The notes under the pieces: generated by a model
Database searches by the model: none
Told to the model about the DNA's origin: nothing
What the model saw: the letters and a program-made list of their open reading frames with translations, nothing else
Shown: positions 1 through 11,723 of the stretch, piece by piece
How the letters are laid out: every line of letters begins with the position of its first letter
How positions within the stretch are numbered: the stretch's first letter is position 1
Source of the DNA: Dryomyza anilis
Taxonomy: Eukaryota > Arthropoda > Insecta > Diptera > Dryomyzidae
Assembly: GCA_951804985.1 (NCBI GenBank)
Contig: OX638133.1
Coordinates: 75,088,367-75,152,366, forward strand
Reading direction: 5' to 3'
Length of the DNA stretch: 64,000 nucleotides
Made by a program: the position numbers and the translations under genes

Positions 1-759
1 TATGGATTTATGTCAGTGGTATTTAGAAAAATATCCAGAAAAAGCGAAAAATAATACCTGAAAATATCAGAAACCTGCAACTTCAAAACAATGAGCTTAG
101 AATTGAAGATAGAAAAACTTCTAAAGGGTGTAATCGAAATTATTTTTACAAATTCACATTCGGATATTGTGATCAAAGCAAATAATGCAAAGAAATACCG
201 TTAATTCAAAAATTCAAACAAGAAAAAAATTAACAAGTTTTCAATAATAAGTGATCGATCATGTCGTCAACAAAAAAATCGAAAAAGTGGGAAAACAAAT
301 TGTGGACATTTTGATTAGCTAACCGTTCTACATTGCGGCGAAAGGAAAGTGTTAGATCTAAGCCCAACAATGAATAATAGATGTGGCAAAAAAATTATTA
401 TATATCGCATTTTCAAAAAGTAAAGGTTAGATATAAATTGAGATCATTTAAAGTCCCAAATAAAATCGAAGAAATGGATTAAAGGTCCAAAAAAATGGGC
501 GAGGTACTGTTGAAACTCGTATAGAACAATATGAGACAATTTGTTCAAGGGAATGTAACCCTCCAAACTGCCCTAAACTAGTCCCTGATTAAAATAATGG
601 ATATTAAAATTAGATAATAAAAGTTTTTTTAGAAGTTTTTTTTATTGTAAATTGTAAATATTACGTTAAAGTTTAATTAAAATTGCATAAAAAGAATACA
701 ACTGATAACGCAATATTCTATTTTAACACTGAGTTTGTTAATATTAAATTATATTGTGT
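1..759. other. AT-rich, no recognised feature
   Basis: No convincing ORF, RNA gene or repeat structure was recognised here. The stretch is AT-rich with short homopolymer runs. Confidence 0.5.
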
Positions 760-1140
760 TAAAATCAAAAACAAACGACAATAAAACATATTCTAAAACA
801 ATTTCATTTAAACTTAAAACAATTTTATTAAAATTTAAAACAATTACGTTAAACTTGAAAACAATTTTAAGATATTGTCTTAACGTGCTCAAGGTCCACT
901 CAGTACAAATTGGACCTTGAGCACGTTGTACTTGCTAAAACCAATAACTTAATTTACTAACGGTCATCAACTATCAATATTTCTACTGCTAATTATCCCT
1001 GTTTTATAAAATTGGGTCTCTCAAAAAGCGGCTATGAATAATATGGCAGGGTGACATTGAACACAAAATTTGAGTTTAACGTATAAATGCTGCCCCTAGA
1101 TGCATAGTATGCATTTCATACTGCAAATGCTGCATACTGT
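760..1140 (+). repeat. dispersed repeat, copy 1
   Basis: This stretch resembles 14955-15380 in the same orientation. Both begin with several TTAAAACAATTTTA-like units. Both then carry a block containing ACTTGCTAAA, CCAATAACTTA, CTATGAATAATATGGCAGG and a TGCTGCAT-rich end. It is non-coding. The family could not be named; it is probably a non-autonomous mobile element remnant. Confidence 0.6.
882..927. repeat. perfect 17-bp hairpin
   Basis: The arms 882-898 and 911-927 (AACGTGCTCAAGGTCCA and its exact reverse complement) flank a 12-nt loop. The corresponding place in the related copy near 15170 lacks the hairpin, so it is particular to this copy. Confidence 0.75.
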
Positions 1141-2155
1141 AATTCAAGTTTTAAACTGACTACATCTTTATGAATTACCAACTGTACCTAATTGCAATAA
1201 TTTTAAAACACTATCCGACGTATTCCCTTTAAAAAAAAACAAATTAACTTAATTTATTTTTTAAATAACTAAAAATAAAGGAACAAATCAACAAAAAATA
1301 ATTCAGTTTTTACTCTTAATTCAATTTATAAATTTTCAGATAAATATGCTTATAACCGAAAAATGTGCCTAGAGTCATTTTTCCATCTAACACATGGACA
1401 TTTTTGCAAATTTTCTTTACTCAAAAAAAAGACATCTTTGTATTGAGCGTTTCTCATAACATTTCAATTTACATAAGGCTGTCATAGATAAACAAATTAA
1501 CAATTTAATAATTCTTGTCTGTTCAAAAAGATCAAACAATAATATGCCTTCCGAAACCTTTGAAATGGTTTTATTTACATACTAGCCTTATGGCCCAGAC
1601 TGTCTGACATGTTCGGCTAAGCTAGCTAGCTGTGTGGCGTTGTCAGTAATTTAGAATTTTAAAACTGACAGCCGAGACTCAACAATGAAGGGCCTTCTAC
1701 GCACTATTGCTGCTGCTGCATAATGCAACATGTTGCTGGCAATAGTTCTTAGTCTGTTGGCGATGTTTATTTTAATTACAAATGACGCAGCGATTTTTGG
1801 TGTGCATGGATTATGTGCAAAAAAAGTATCGCGTAGATGCATTTTGATCGCTGGGAGGTCTGCATTTTATATGCTTTGGTTTTTGCATATAAACAATTTT
1901 TGATTATTTTTTTCAATTCATTAATTTTGATTTTTGTTTTTGCTATAGACAATTATTTTAGTTGTTTATTTTCAATCCGTACAATAGAAATGTTATGGAT
2001 AATTTTTGGAGATATCGTTTTTCGAATTTGATGGAAATTTTGCAAAAAGATATTCCGACACTATTTTTATTAATATCTCGCGTAATGATCATACTTAAAT
2101 GAAATTAATTTAAATTATATAAGACAATCTTACTTTGCACACTTAAAAAATCGAT
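1141..2155. other. no recognised feature
   Basis: AT-rich non-coding DNA. It includes a short GCTGCTGCTGCAT stretch near 1710. The short ORFs here have no family resemblance. Confidence 0.4.
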
Positions 2156-2834
2156 ATGTACGTAAAACTAGAGACCAATCCAAGGATATGTGCGTTCACC
2201 GTTTTTCTGGATCAATTCGTTTGCGGTTTTCAATTGCATTTCAAATGCAAGCGTGTACCATATTTTGAAATAATAAAAAAAAAAATTGTTTCACTTTCAA
2301 AACCAATTAAATGCATCTTGTACCAGAAGCCCCCTTGATCGTGAATTCGAAAACCGCTTCGCGATATCGATTCGCATCCAGGTTTTACTTGCATTTGAAG
2401 TGCAACTGCATATCACTTTTCAAAAAATATTTAGAAAATTTTATATTTTTTTGCGTCAAGGATGGGATCATGTAGCAGAAACCTCACAGATGATGAATTC
2501 GAAAACAGCTTTGCGATATCAATTCCTATGCGGATTTTACATGCATTTAAAATGCAATTGCATATCTCTTTTTAATATTTAGAAAACTTTTTTGCGTCAC
2601 TTTTAAAAACCATGGATAGGATCTTATAGGAGAAACCTCACAGACGAAGAAGACGAAAACCGCTTTGCGATATCAATTTCTATACGGGTTTTACATGTAT
2701 TTGAAGTGCATATCACTTTTTAATATTTTGATTTATTTTTTTTGCATCACTTTTAAAAACCATGGATGGGATCTTGTAGCGGAACCTCACAGAAGATGAA
2801 TTCGAAAACCGATTCGCGATATCAATTCGTATAC
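2156..2834 (+). repeat. ~150-bp tandem repeat, about 4-5 diverged units
   Basis: The landmark GCGATATC recurs at about 2361, 2513, 2667 (TTGCGATATC) and 2816, a spacing of 149-154 bp. Each unit carries a GAATTCGAAAACCG-like block, GGTTTTACATGCATTTGAAG, a TTTGCGTCAC stretch, CCATGGATGGGATCTTGTAG and AACCTCACAGA. The first unit is more diverged. The last unit is interrupted by a mini-me element at 2835. This is satellite-like DNA or an internal repeat of a larger element. Confidence 0.75.
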
Positions 2835-3560
2835 AAACCAGTTGGGAAGGTTAGATCACATGGGAAATTTTAAAGTAGGTGTAATTATGATAGTTAGGAT
2901 TATCAAAATTATAGTCGGTCTAAGCCGACTATAAATACCCTACACATATGTGTGGTTACCATTCAAAGTGATATATAGGTCACCAGGGTATACGAATCCT
3001 GAAAATAACTACAAGCATTCAATCGCTGAAGAATTTCCATTCATTTGATACCCATATTTACAAATGGGTAGGTGTACCGAATTTCAATTTTTTTTTGTGA
3101 ACCACAAGTCTTTTTGCCGGAAAACATTATTATCATGTATTTGAGCATGATATCAATATATATTTGACCAAAAAAGTTTACCTAAGCACGTATACATAAA
3201 AATTGATCTTTATATGTACATTTTATATGAGGTATTTGAACATAAGTGGTCGGATCATAAGTTACAATGGACCGATCTCGCCAATTTTTTCGCACATACA
3301 GCGTAGGTATATTAGTAATCTAATTTATAAGTTTAATTTATCTAGCTCTTCAATTTTAAAAGTAGTAGGGATTTCAACAGACAGACGGACAGACAGACGG
3401 ACAGACGGACAGACAGACAGACGGACATCGCTAAATCGACTCAGGAGGTCATGCTGATCAAGAATATATATACTTTTCCATACCGGAGATGCTTCCTTCT
3501 GGGTGTTACAAACGGCGTACCAAACTGAATATACCCTTCCACTCTTAGTGTAGGGTTTAA
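2835..3560 (+). mobile_element. mini-me/DINE-1-like element, type A, copy 1
   Basis: A non-autonomous element of about 730 bp, nearly identical to 20391-21136. It starts AACCAGTTGGGAAGGTTAG and carries an inverted TATAGTCGG/CCGACTATA pair near the left end. ATACCCTACAC near the left and GTGTAGGGT at the right form subterminal inverted repeats. It holds an (RGAC)n tract at about 3379-3424 and the conserved CTGATCAAGAATATATATAC core. mini-me elements with TA and GTCY proto-microsatellites around a short core are known from Diptera. Orientation is arbitrary, with the GTTGGGAAGG end called left. Short ORFs in it are not genes. Confidence 0.85.
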
Positions 3561-3563
3561 AAA

Positions 3564-4193
3564 ATGTTCGTAGAAAATGGACATGCAAACGAAAGCGAAT
3601 TATGCTCTCGTTGTCCAGTGGAGAAAAGTGGTTCGAGTGTAAAATCTTTGTCGGCGTCTGAAGCAGTAGGCAAATTGAGCGCTCCTCCTCAAACTCTGCA
3701 ATTTAAACAGAGCAAATTGCAGAACAACAGTGCGAAGAAAGGTGCACAAGTTCAATGCCCCCAACAACGCAAACAACAACAACATCATAATCAGCAAATT
3801 GAACATAGGCAGCAGAAGCAGCAACTAATTCGTTGTGCTCCCGATCCTAAGCCGATCGCCGGTAGTGCGTGTGTTGATAGCACGCTACGCGCGGTCACGC
3901 GCAATATTAGCGTACACGTTTCAAATCTACATAGAGACACTTCCCCTGCGGATTTGTCGACGCATGTTTCAAAATTACTCTCATTACAATCAGATGAGAT
4001 AAATTGTTATCGACTGACCAAACTAAATGTAGATATATCAACGCTTAAATCGGTCAGCTATCTGCTGGTCATTCCGTCGAATAAATTTAATGATGTTAAA
4101 AATATTGAGAATTGGCCATCAGGTGTAAGGGTGAAGAAGTTTCGCCATAAACAAAAAAACGAAGAAGTGGGCCCCGCAGCCGCAGCAGATTAG
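3564..4193 (+). pseudogene. LINE ORF1 (nucleic-acid-binding-type) remnant
   Basis: The reading frame encodes 209 residues starting MFVENGHANESEL. The first half is low-complexity and rich in Q, K and S, with one CxxC near residue 13 and a QQ/HH-rich stretch near residues 70-90. The second half (about residues 110-200) has the pattern seen in ORF1 proteins of fly CR1/Jockey-type LINEs: a KLxxxDxSTLxSVSYLLVIPS-like segment followed by NWPSGVRVKKF. Such proteins bind element RNA and act as chaperones in the retrotransposition particle. The start lies within a few bases of the preceding mini-me element, so the true N-terminus may be lost. The frame closes about 250 nt before the endonuclease. Confidence 0.65.
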
Positions 4194-4447
4194 TAAAGAG
4201 ATCTCAAATTTCAACATGTTCTAATTCCCTTTCACCTTCTTCGCTAAACACTACAACACATTTTTTACCAGCAAGTACTCTCGCACTGACGACGCAGTCA
4301 ACGTCGCAGTATACATCGCTTGCGCTCTCACCACTGCAGCAAGTGCAATATACTCCCACTTCATATTGAGCTCACAACATTTCAAACAAGCTCACTGCAT
4401 CAACTTCACGTGCGCTTTCGACAACAACAACACAGCTTCACTCTCAA

Positions 4448-7159
4448 TTGCAACATATTGTTACCCAGCAAACAAATTACTCCGTATACTACGAGAACGC
4501 AGGAGGTATTCGTACTAAATCTTCGCAATTTCTGCTAGCGACATCTTTGCATGAATACAATTTTTTGGCGTTAACAGAGACTTGGCTACACAAAGGAATT
4601 AACAATGCAGAATTTTTCGACAATTATTACAATATTTTTCGACTGGACCGCTGCCCACTAGCTACTGGGAGAGAGCGAGGCGGAGGGGTTTTGCTGGCTG
4701 TGAAATCCGATCTTCAGAGTAAAAGCGTATCATTACCTATTAAAGATAGAGAAATTGAACAAATTTGTGTTGAAATAGATTTCATTGATAATTCATTATT
4801 TTTTATTGTATCTTATATACCGCCTAATAGCTCATTAGAAATTTATGAAAAACATTTAAACAATATTAATTTTATAATTGATAATTTAAAAGATAAACAC
4901 CAAATAATTGTATTAGGTGATTTCAATTTAAGAAATATTTCGTGGACGTTTGATGATAAGAATTTATTGCCATCTAATATGAAATCTGATATAGATTTTT
5001 CGGTAATAAGTTTCTTTCTAACAAATGAATTTCAGCAATTAAATAAATTTAAAAATGATCTTGGGAGAATATTAGATTTGATATTTGTAACGAATGATCT
5101 TAAAGCGTCTTGTAAATTAAATTTATCGCTAATTTCTAAAAATAGTGTACATCACAAAGCATAAATTTCGAATTTTATAAATATGATAAAAATGATATTG
5201 AATCGACCAATTTATTCGATTTTTCAAAGGGTGATTATTTAAGCATAAATAATTTTCTAAACGCTGTTGATTGGTCATTTTTAAATAATATAACTGATCC
5301 TGTAGAATTATACAATTTAATATTTAATAAGTTTAGTTCAGCTATAAATGAGTTCATTCCAAAAATAAGTTATATATCTAAAAACAAAATGCCATGGTTC
5401 AATTCAAGGTTAAGCAATTTAAAAAATATTAAAAGTAAAGCTTTTAAAAAATTTAAACACACACAATGCGAGGCAGATCGATTGTATTTTGAACGTGTGC
5501 GAAATGAATTTGATTTTTTACACAAATTTTTATACAAACAATATATAATGAATATTGAAACCAAAATGAAAAATAATCCTTCGGTGTTTTGGCATTATGT
5601 TAATAATAAACGCAAAAATAGTGGATTTCCGAGTATTATGGAATACGAAAACTCAAAATCCAGCAATACTATTGAAAGCTGCGATTTATTTGCAAGATTT
5701 TTCCAAAATGTTTATGAAAATCATAAAAATTCAGCATTGAATCTAGATTTCAATTCTCCAAATCTTAATATTCAAAGTTTTGAAATTTTTAATGAAGATG
5801 TTGAATCTGCAATTTCCAGCTTAAAGCCAAGTTGTAAGAGCGAAAATGATAGTAACATACAAAACTATAGAGCTATTGTAAAGCAATGCTCATTTGCAAA
5901 AATATTCGACCAAATAATTAAAAATAAATTATATGAACATATAAAAATGGCAATAAGTGATTCTCAGCATGGATTCGTTCCTGGAAAATCTACGTGTTCC
6001 AATTTAATCCTTAAAACTAATTATATTGTTAATGCTATGGAGAAACATCATCAGTTAGATGTGGTTTACACAGACTTTTCAAAAGCATTTGATAAAGTCG
6101 ATCATATTATTCTTTTAAGAAAGCTGAAAAAGTTTGGGTTATCGGAATCGCTTCTCAAATTTTTTTATGAGTTTTTTATCAAACAGAAAATTAGTTGTTA
6201 AAATAGATTCTTCTATTTCTAAAATTATAGTTAACGTCTATTCTGGGATTCCACAAGAAACACATTGCGGGCCACTATTGTTTTTAATATTTATAAATGA
6301 TTTACCTCAACATATAACTTTTTCGAAATGTTTAATGTTCGCAGATGACATCAAACTGTTTTCAACGATTACTAATTTATCTGATGCTTTTAAACTTCAA
6401 AAAGATTTAGTGATGTTGCAAAACTGGTGCACTTCAAATAATCTATTTTTGAATGTTGACATATGTAATGTTGTTTCATATTCTAAATGTGCTAATCCAT
6501 TTATTTTTGATTATTCAATAAATAATCATAGATTGGTTCGTAAACATGAAATAAAAGATTTAGGAGTGATATTTGACTCTAAATTAAAGTTTAATTTTCA
6601 TTTTGACTATATCATTTCAAAAGCATATTCCATGCTTGGTTTCATTAAAAGAAACACAGTTCACTTTAAAGATCCGTTGACTCTTAAAGTATTATATGTG
6701 TCACTTGTTCGTAGTATATTAGACTACTGTTCACTAATATGGAATCCGTATTTTAATGAACATTCCAATCGTATTGAAAGAGTTCAAAAACTATTTACAA
6801 AATACGCTCTTTACAAAATGCATTGGCCAGATGGTCTTCCGTCTTATGATGCCAGACGTAAATTGCTGGGCTTGCAATCTTTAAAAGATCGAAGAACATA
6901 TTTTTCGCTAATGTTTGTATTTAAAATGTTGTCAGGCAAATTGGTTTGTACAGAAATCTCAAATCTTTTTAATATTTATGTTCCGTCCAGAACTTTAAGG
7001 CAAAATCCTTTGTTTTCTGAACATTTTCATAGAACAAACTACGCATTTAATGAACCAATAGCAAGATGCATAAGATTATGTAATAGCTTCTCACCAATTT
7101 TAAATTTTAATGTAAATGAACATAAGTTTAAGCTTAATTTATTTATATTGTTTAATTAA
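4448..7159 (+). pseudogene. LINE pol (APE endonuclease + reverse transcriptase), frameshifted
   Basis: In intact relatives this protein nicks the target DNA and reverse-transcribes the element RNA. Three open segments are visible: 4448-5164, about 5161-6201 in another frame, and 6134-7159 back in the first frame. The endonuclease shows YYENAGGIRTK near 4487, LTETWL near 4573 and LGDFNL near 4915. The RT shows DFSKAFDKVDH near 6072, GIPQETHCGPLLF near 6247 and the catalytic FADD at 6338-6349. LVRSILDYCSLIWN near 6703 marks the C-terminal region. The break near 5160 is a single-frame slip; the one near 6172 lies in a run of six T. The RT N-terminal stretch runs from SLKPS straight to IQNYRAI, shorter than in relatives, which suggests an internal deletion. 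The usual PQG of the palm motif reads PQE. The 4448 boundary is simply where the frame opens. Confidence 0.8.
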
Positions 7160-7300
7160 TTTGAATGTATATTAAATTGTTAAATTGCCAATTTTCATAT
7201 TAATCATAATTCATGTCAATTTAATGTTAATATAATAATGTAATCTGTAAGGGACTTTAGCCCAGTAGATGTAATGAAATAAATAAATAAATAAATAAAA

Positions 7301-9055
7301 TGGAACTCTCACTTTCTGCGTTCAACAATTCATTCATCATATGGACTGAAGGGTTCGAAACCTTCGACATACAACATCGAAAAAAGAAATTGCAACAGAA
7401 ATCAAACTTATTTGTCCTTTTACCATTTTTAGTTTGGAATGTATTTTAACTGAATACTAAAGACAAACAATTTATTTAATAATTTCGTAGTGAAAATATC
7501 AGTCATAAAGCAAGGCTCGTATTCAAAAGACAAGTTTTGTAATAAAATTTTGTAACAAAATTTCATATCATTTCTGTCAATCCAAGCATTAAATTTGTGA
7601 TATAATTTTTTTTTTTTTAAATAAACACTCTATAGTATAAAAATTAAAATGTGATTGTCTTCCAGCAAATGGTTCTTATTATAATTAAATAAAAATATGG
7701 TTTATTTTTTCCTAAAATACATATTTAATTTTAATAACATTAAGTTACTAAAAATTAAAACACACAAAGTTTTTTACCCCAGGGAAATTGTTTTTCTGCG
7801 AAATTCGTGTAAAGCACATAAAATACTCATAGTGTTTGTGTTTTGGTGTTGAGTTTTTGGGGCATATCATTCGTTTTGGAATGTCGTTTGACTTTGAGCT
7901 GCAAAAAAAACTGCAAAGAAATATCATACGTCTCAAAGAAACATTACTTTGGGACTTCATTGCACTAAATTTAATGAAATCACAAAGTGGTATACAAATT
8001 TAAACATAATATTAAAATATTATTTTTTTTCAAATTTACATCTTAAAATTCTCTCGAATTTAAAATTTCAGTATTAAAATAAATTTTTATTAAAATTATA
8101 TTATGACGGATAATTCAAATTTTAATCTAACATTCACATTTCACAAATCAAAAATCATATTTTTATTAAAATATAAATTTAGACAAATTTTCACTAAAAT
8201 TACAAAATTTTATTAAAAAAAATGTTAAATCAGGACACAGAACATCAAAAAGGTATTAACAAATATTACTACAAGTAAAGGAAATGTTGGAAATGCGATC
8301 ACACTACTACTGTTCAGGCCCCCAGGCCCGTAACCAGGGGGACATGGGGGGAGTTGTAAGAGTTCTCCGCCGAAATGCTAAAAATTCTAAATCATGTCTT
8401 AACGTTCAATTTAATGAATATTACATGGTGTCTCTATTAGCCATAATTTATGGAAATGTTTATGTTGTCGATCAAAATGTATTGTGGAAACACTACATAC
8501 CATAAATGTAAAATATTATGGTATGACTGAAATGTCCCCATAAAGTCTGCCATGACTTTGACGTTTAGAAATAAATTCAAATAAAAATAATTACTTACAA
8601 ATTTTTATTTCATCAATTTTAATTTCGAATAGCTTTGAACTAATTTATTGAATAAATTCGCAGTGCAAATATCAGTGATAGCGTGATACAGCAAAAAAAT
8701 GTTGTGACATAATTGGACCATATAATTTTTGTCGACATAAACTTAAAATGTGTCTGTCATAAACATTAACATAAGATATGGATAGTGGAGTCGCATTGTT
8801 ACATGGGGTTTTTATTTTTTTTTTTCATTAGTGAAATTTGGTAATTTTAAGTATTCTCTCTACTTAATTATAAAAAAGGTTTAAAGTTATTAAAACTTAA
8901 TTTAAAATAAATATTATTAAATATTCTTTAATATACATTACCTTGATTTCTTTCATTGGGAATTGTCTAACTATCATTGTAATTTTTTTAAATTTATATT
9001 TTTAAGGATATAACATAAAAACGTATATTTCGACATAAATTTGTAAGATATGCAA
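7301..9055. other. AT-rich, no recognised gene
   Basis: Mostly AT-rich non-coding DNA. A small GC-rich island with runs of G lies at about 8317-8352 (CCCCCAGGCCCGTAACCAGG). It stands out by composition but matches nothing I can name. Confidence 0.4.
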
Positions 9056-9334
9056 GTAGCCGTGGTAGCTTAGTGATTAATGCGTTGAACTGCGACCCGA
9101 AAGGTCCCCGGTTCAAGCCTGGACTGGGGCTAACAACATCTTCTCATAGAAACATTTTTCTATACCGCGCTACCTCTCACCAGTAAATGACAAACCTACG
9201 AGAGTAAAACATAGCCTATGAAAAGCTCTCACCCGCCGTTCGGATTTGGCAATAAACTGTAGGTCCCACCACTTTGAGTACAAATATAACACGCACAGCT
9301 CAAAATGGTGAGAGAGCTCGGCCTAAGGGTGTGT
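9056..9334 (+). mobile_element. tRNA-headed SINE-like repeat
   Basis: The head contains an A-box-like TAGCTTAGTGATT near 9069 and a B-box-like GGTTCAAGCCT near 9109, at a spacing normal for an internal pol III promoter. It does not fold into a clean tRNA. The body continues past 9300, and an A20 run at 9601-9620 may be the original tail, with a MITE (9335-9560) inserted between. A much more decayed relative is at 26755. Family assignment is an inference. Confidence 0.55.
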
Positions 9335-9560
9335 GCGAATTCGACTAAATCGCTGACTATACTAAATTGATGGACTTTTCATTTGATCTCCATTTGGTAA
9401 CCGGTAATTGTTAAAGTTCGTAATCAATAGATTATAATATGTCTGTTTGCTTTCTTCCAATTTAGTTCAATTTAGTCTGCTCGAAAATTTGTTAAAATGA
9501 AAAGTCGAACACTGCATTACAGATAAAATTTAGTTTAGTCAGCAATTTAGTCGAATTCGC
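9335..9560. mobile_element. 226-bp MITE
   Basis: The termini are inverted repeats of about 34 bp: GCGAATTCGACTAAAT at the left and ATTTAGTCGAATTCGC at the right, continuing with GCTGACTAWACTAAATT on both arms. A second inverted pair, ACTTTTCAT/ATGAAAAGT, lies inside. There is no coding content and the superfamily could not be fixed because no clear target duplication is visible. Confidence 0.75.
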
Positions 9561-9639
9561 TACTACACTACAGTCCAGTCCAACTATTATATTATTATAC
9601 AAAAAAAAAAAAAAAAAAAATCGGTAATATATCAAAAAA

Positions 9640-9800
9640 TATTCTTCTATCCTGGGTCGAAAACACTTTGGATTTTCGGTTCCGTGTCTGGTTCCATGAT
9701 TTTTAAAATAGCTGCTCCGGTTCCGATTCCGGTTTCAACCAAACAAATAAAATGGGTTTCGATTCCGATTTCAAAAATCGAAATGGTTTTTTTCTATCAA
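9640..9800 (-). repeat. CGGAATCGGAACCG-type degenerate repeat
   Basis: Reads CGGTTCCG, GGTTCCGATTCCGG and GGGTTTCGATTCCGATTTC on the plus strand. These are reverse complements of the units at 17755-18195 and 30950-31245. Spacers such as TTTTTAAAATAGC (reverse GCTATTTTAAAAA) recur in all of them, so this is a real dispersed family and not a chance simple repeat. Confidence 0.7.
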
Positions 9801-10729
9801 ATTTTTACAAAATCTTAAAAATGAATTTTTATTTATTTTTCATATTTTCAATTAACTCCTTTTTTTTGATATAACCATTATGTTCGAACATCGATGTCAT
9901 AGAATGAGACATTTTTTAAATGTTCCTAGAACCCAACTACGTTATTGGACTTTTTTTTGTAGTTGTATATTCGAAGAGTCTCCAAGGGATCCAATTTGAC
10001 AAATAATTTCCAATGACGCACATCCTAGTTGAACTTTAAAGTGATCAAATTGCTCTATATATAAAAATAAAATATAGCAAATTTTAAATGCATGAGCATA
10101 CCTTACCATTCCAATCCATAACATGCTTATTCAACTAAGTCTGTTTTTAGAGCTATCTCATTTTCTTATTCTTTATATACATATTATTATTGTAAAATTT
10201 TGGTGCGAATCAGTTGATCATATCCTAAATTATAACCAAAAATGTTCTTAACATAAATGAACAATTTTAACTTAACTTTCTGTCCATATTGGACACTTTT
10301 GAATGTTATAATTTCCTTACTGGAACAATTTTTTTTTTAATATGGAAGGGTCGATATCATTTATATATTTGAAGAAAAACGTTTTCCTTTCATTTAGGTT
10401 TTTCTTCAAAATATTGCGAGTCAATAATTTCGGCCGCGAATATTCCAAAACTAATCTATGATTTGAAAATACATAATTCAAATAAATAAAAATGAAAAAG
10501 AATTAATTTCTATGCGCGGATGTATTTTCTGGATCTCTGTCCTAAAAATTAATACATTTTTTCAAAACCCCCCGAAAGAAAATCCTGGCGACGGGTTTGA
10601 GATTGTCAGTTCAATTGAAACGTTTTAACGAATTAAAACAATAAAAGTTGACTGGACTGTTTTTTACCTTACTGAAAAATGCTCTTTTTGTAGGTTACAA
10701 TCTTTGTCTTAAAAGGGAGCTGAATAATT
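9801..10729. other. no recognised feature
   Basis: AT-rich non-coding DNA without convincing ORFs or inverted repeats. Confidence 0.4.
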
Positions 10730-11030
10730 CGTCACTGTCATGCCAAAGGGGCGAATGTGCATTTTTAAAAATGTTGGGAATTCAAATTTTAAAGTTTGAA
10801 GTGCTTTAAAAATTACAAAAATTTTGTTTTTTTTCAATTTTTTCTGTTATTATGGTTCATGAATTCATAAATTATTATAACGTATATATAATATCTTTGG
10901 ATTTGGACAACTTACTGAATTATAAATACGAATTTTGTGAGGCTATATCCTGACCAAAATGCAAATATTTTTGTTTTTAATGCTATAACTTTTTATTAGC
11001 TCAAAATAAAATAGTGATGTAAAGGAATCA

Positions 11031-11174
11031 ATTGTTTGTTTTTAGCACCTATCAATTGGCATCTTAATTTAAAAATATTTTGCCAAAAATTAATTTGCCA
11101 TTTGTTATTTGAAGAAATTTTTTTTGGCAAATTTAAATAATGATGCCAATTGATAGGTGCTAAAAACAAACAAT
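11031..11174. repeat. perfect 33-bp inverted repeat
   Basis: The arms 11031-11063 and 11142-11174 are exact reverse complements, containing TTTAGCACCTATCAATTGGC and its complement. With mismatches the pairing extends outward to about 10999 and 11206. Confidence 0.85.
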
Positions 11175-11258
11175 TAATACCTTTAAACTACTATTTTATC
11201 TTGCACGAATAAAAGTTATAGCAAAAAAACGAAGAAATTGGAAAAATTGAATATGTTG

Positions 11259-11553
11259 TCATGCCAAAAGGGCGAATCTTTTCTTTTTCCTCATAACTTT
11301 TTATTGATACGAGGCATTTATTGTTAGTTTTCAAAGCACCTATATGCATCATTATTTAAAAATATTTTGCCAAACATTTTTTCCTGCAAATAACAAATGG
11401 CAAATTAATGTTTGGCAGAATATTTTTAATTGATGATGCAGATCCATAGGTGCTTTAAAACCAACAATAAATGCCTTCACACTACTATTTTATCTCGTAC
11501 CAATAAATAGTTATGGCGAAAAAGGAAAGATTCGCCCTTTTGCCATGACAACA
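11259..11553. repeat. ~120-bp-arm hairpin nested in the foldback element
   Basis: The left arm runs from GTCATGCCAAAAGGGCGAAT at 11259 to about 11378 and the right arm from about 11406 to 11553. They pair with scattered mismatches around a loop of about 30 bases. Confidence 0.75.
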
Positions 11554-11723
11554 TTTTAAATTTTCAAATTCGACCTTTTGGTTTTGACTTTTGTGGCTAG
11601 ATATATCCAACAAAACGACACGCGATTTTAGCACAGAATACTTGAGGAAAAACTACATTCAAAAATATAAAAAAACGCAAATGCCAAAAATTGCACATTC
11701 GCCCCTTTGGTATGATAGTGACG

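Larger units (their letters stand above)
3561..7300 (+). mobile_element. CR1/Jockey-type non-LTR retrotransposon, degenerate
   Basis: A LINE copy with an ORF1-like protein, an APE-type endonuclease and a reverse transcriptase, ending in an (AAAT)n-like tail at about 7278-7300. It abuts the right end of a mini-me element and its 5' end is probably truncated, because ORF1 starts almost at once. Two frameshifts break the pol reading frame near 5160 and 6175. Part of the RT N-terminal region also appears to be missing. No clear target-site duplication was seen. The copy is inactive as it stands. Confidence 0.85.
10730..11723. mobile_element. 994-bp foldback element with nested hairpins
   Basis: The ends are inverted repeats of about 37 bp with a few mismatches: left CGTCACTGTCATGCCAAAGG, with GGCGAATGTGCA following, and right its near-complement ending GATAGTGACG. 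AATT lies directly outside both ends (10726-10729 and 11724-11727) and may be a 4-bp target duplication. Inside are two further hairpins, at 10999-11206 and 11259-11553. The second is bounded by its own GTCATGCCAAAAGGGCGAAT and its complement, so a smaller relative sits inside a larger one. There is no coding content. Partial relatives occur at 37606-37960 and about 49660-49765. Confidence 0.8.

Noticed and set aside
3203..3588. ORFs with DRQTDRRTDG-type repeats and their minus-strand partners (also near 20760-21236)
   Set aside because: Produced by the RGAC/GTCY tract of mini-me elements.
8317..8352. GC-rich island as a possible transposon end or CpG element
   Set aside because: No matching second terminus or duplication was seen.
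9056..9130. Functional tRNA gene
   Set aside because: A and B boxes are present but the acceptor and anticodon stems do not pair properly; fits a SINE head better.
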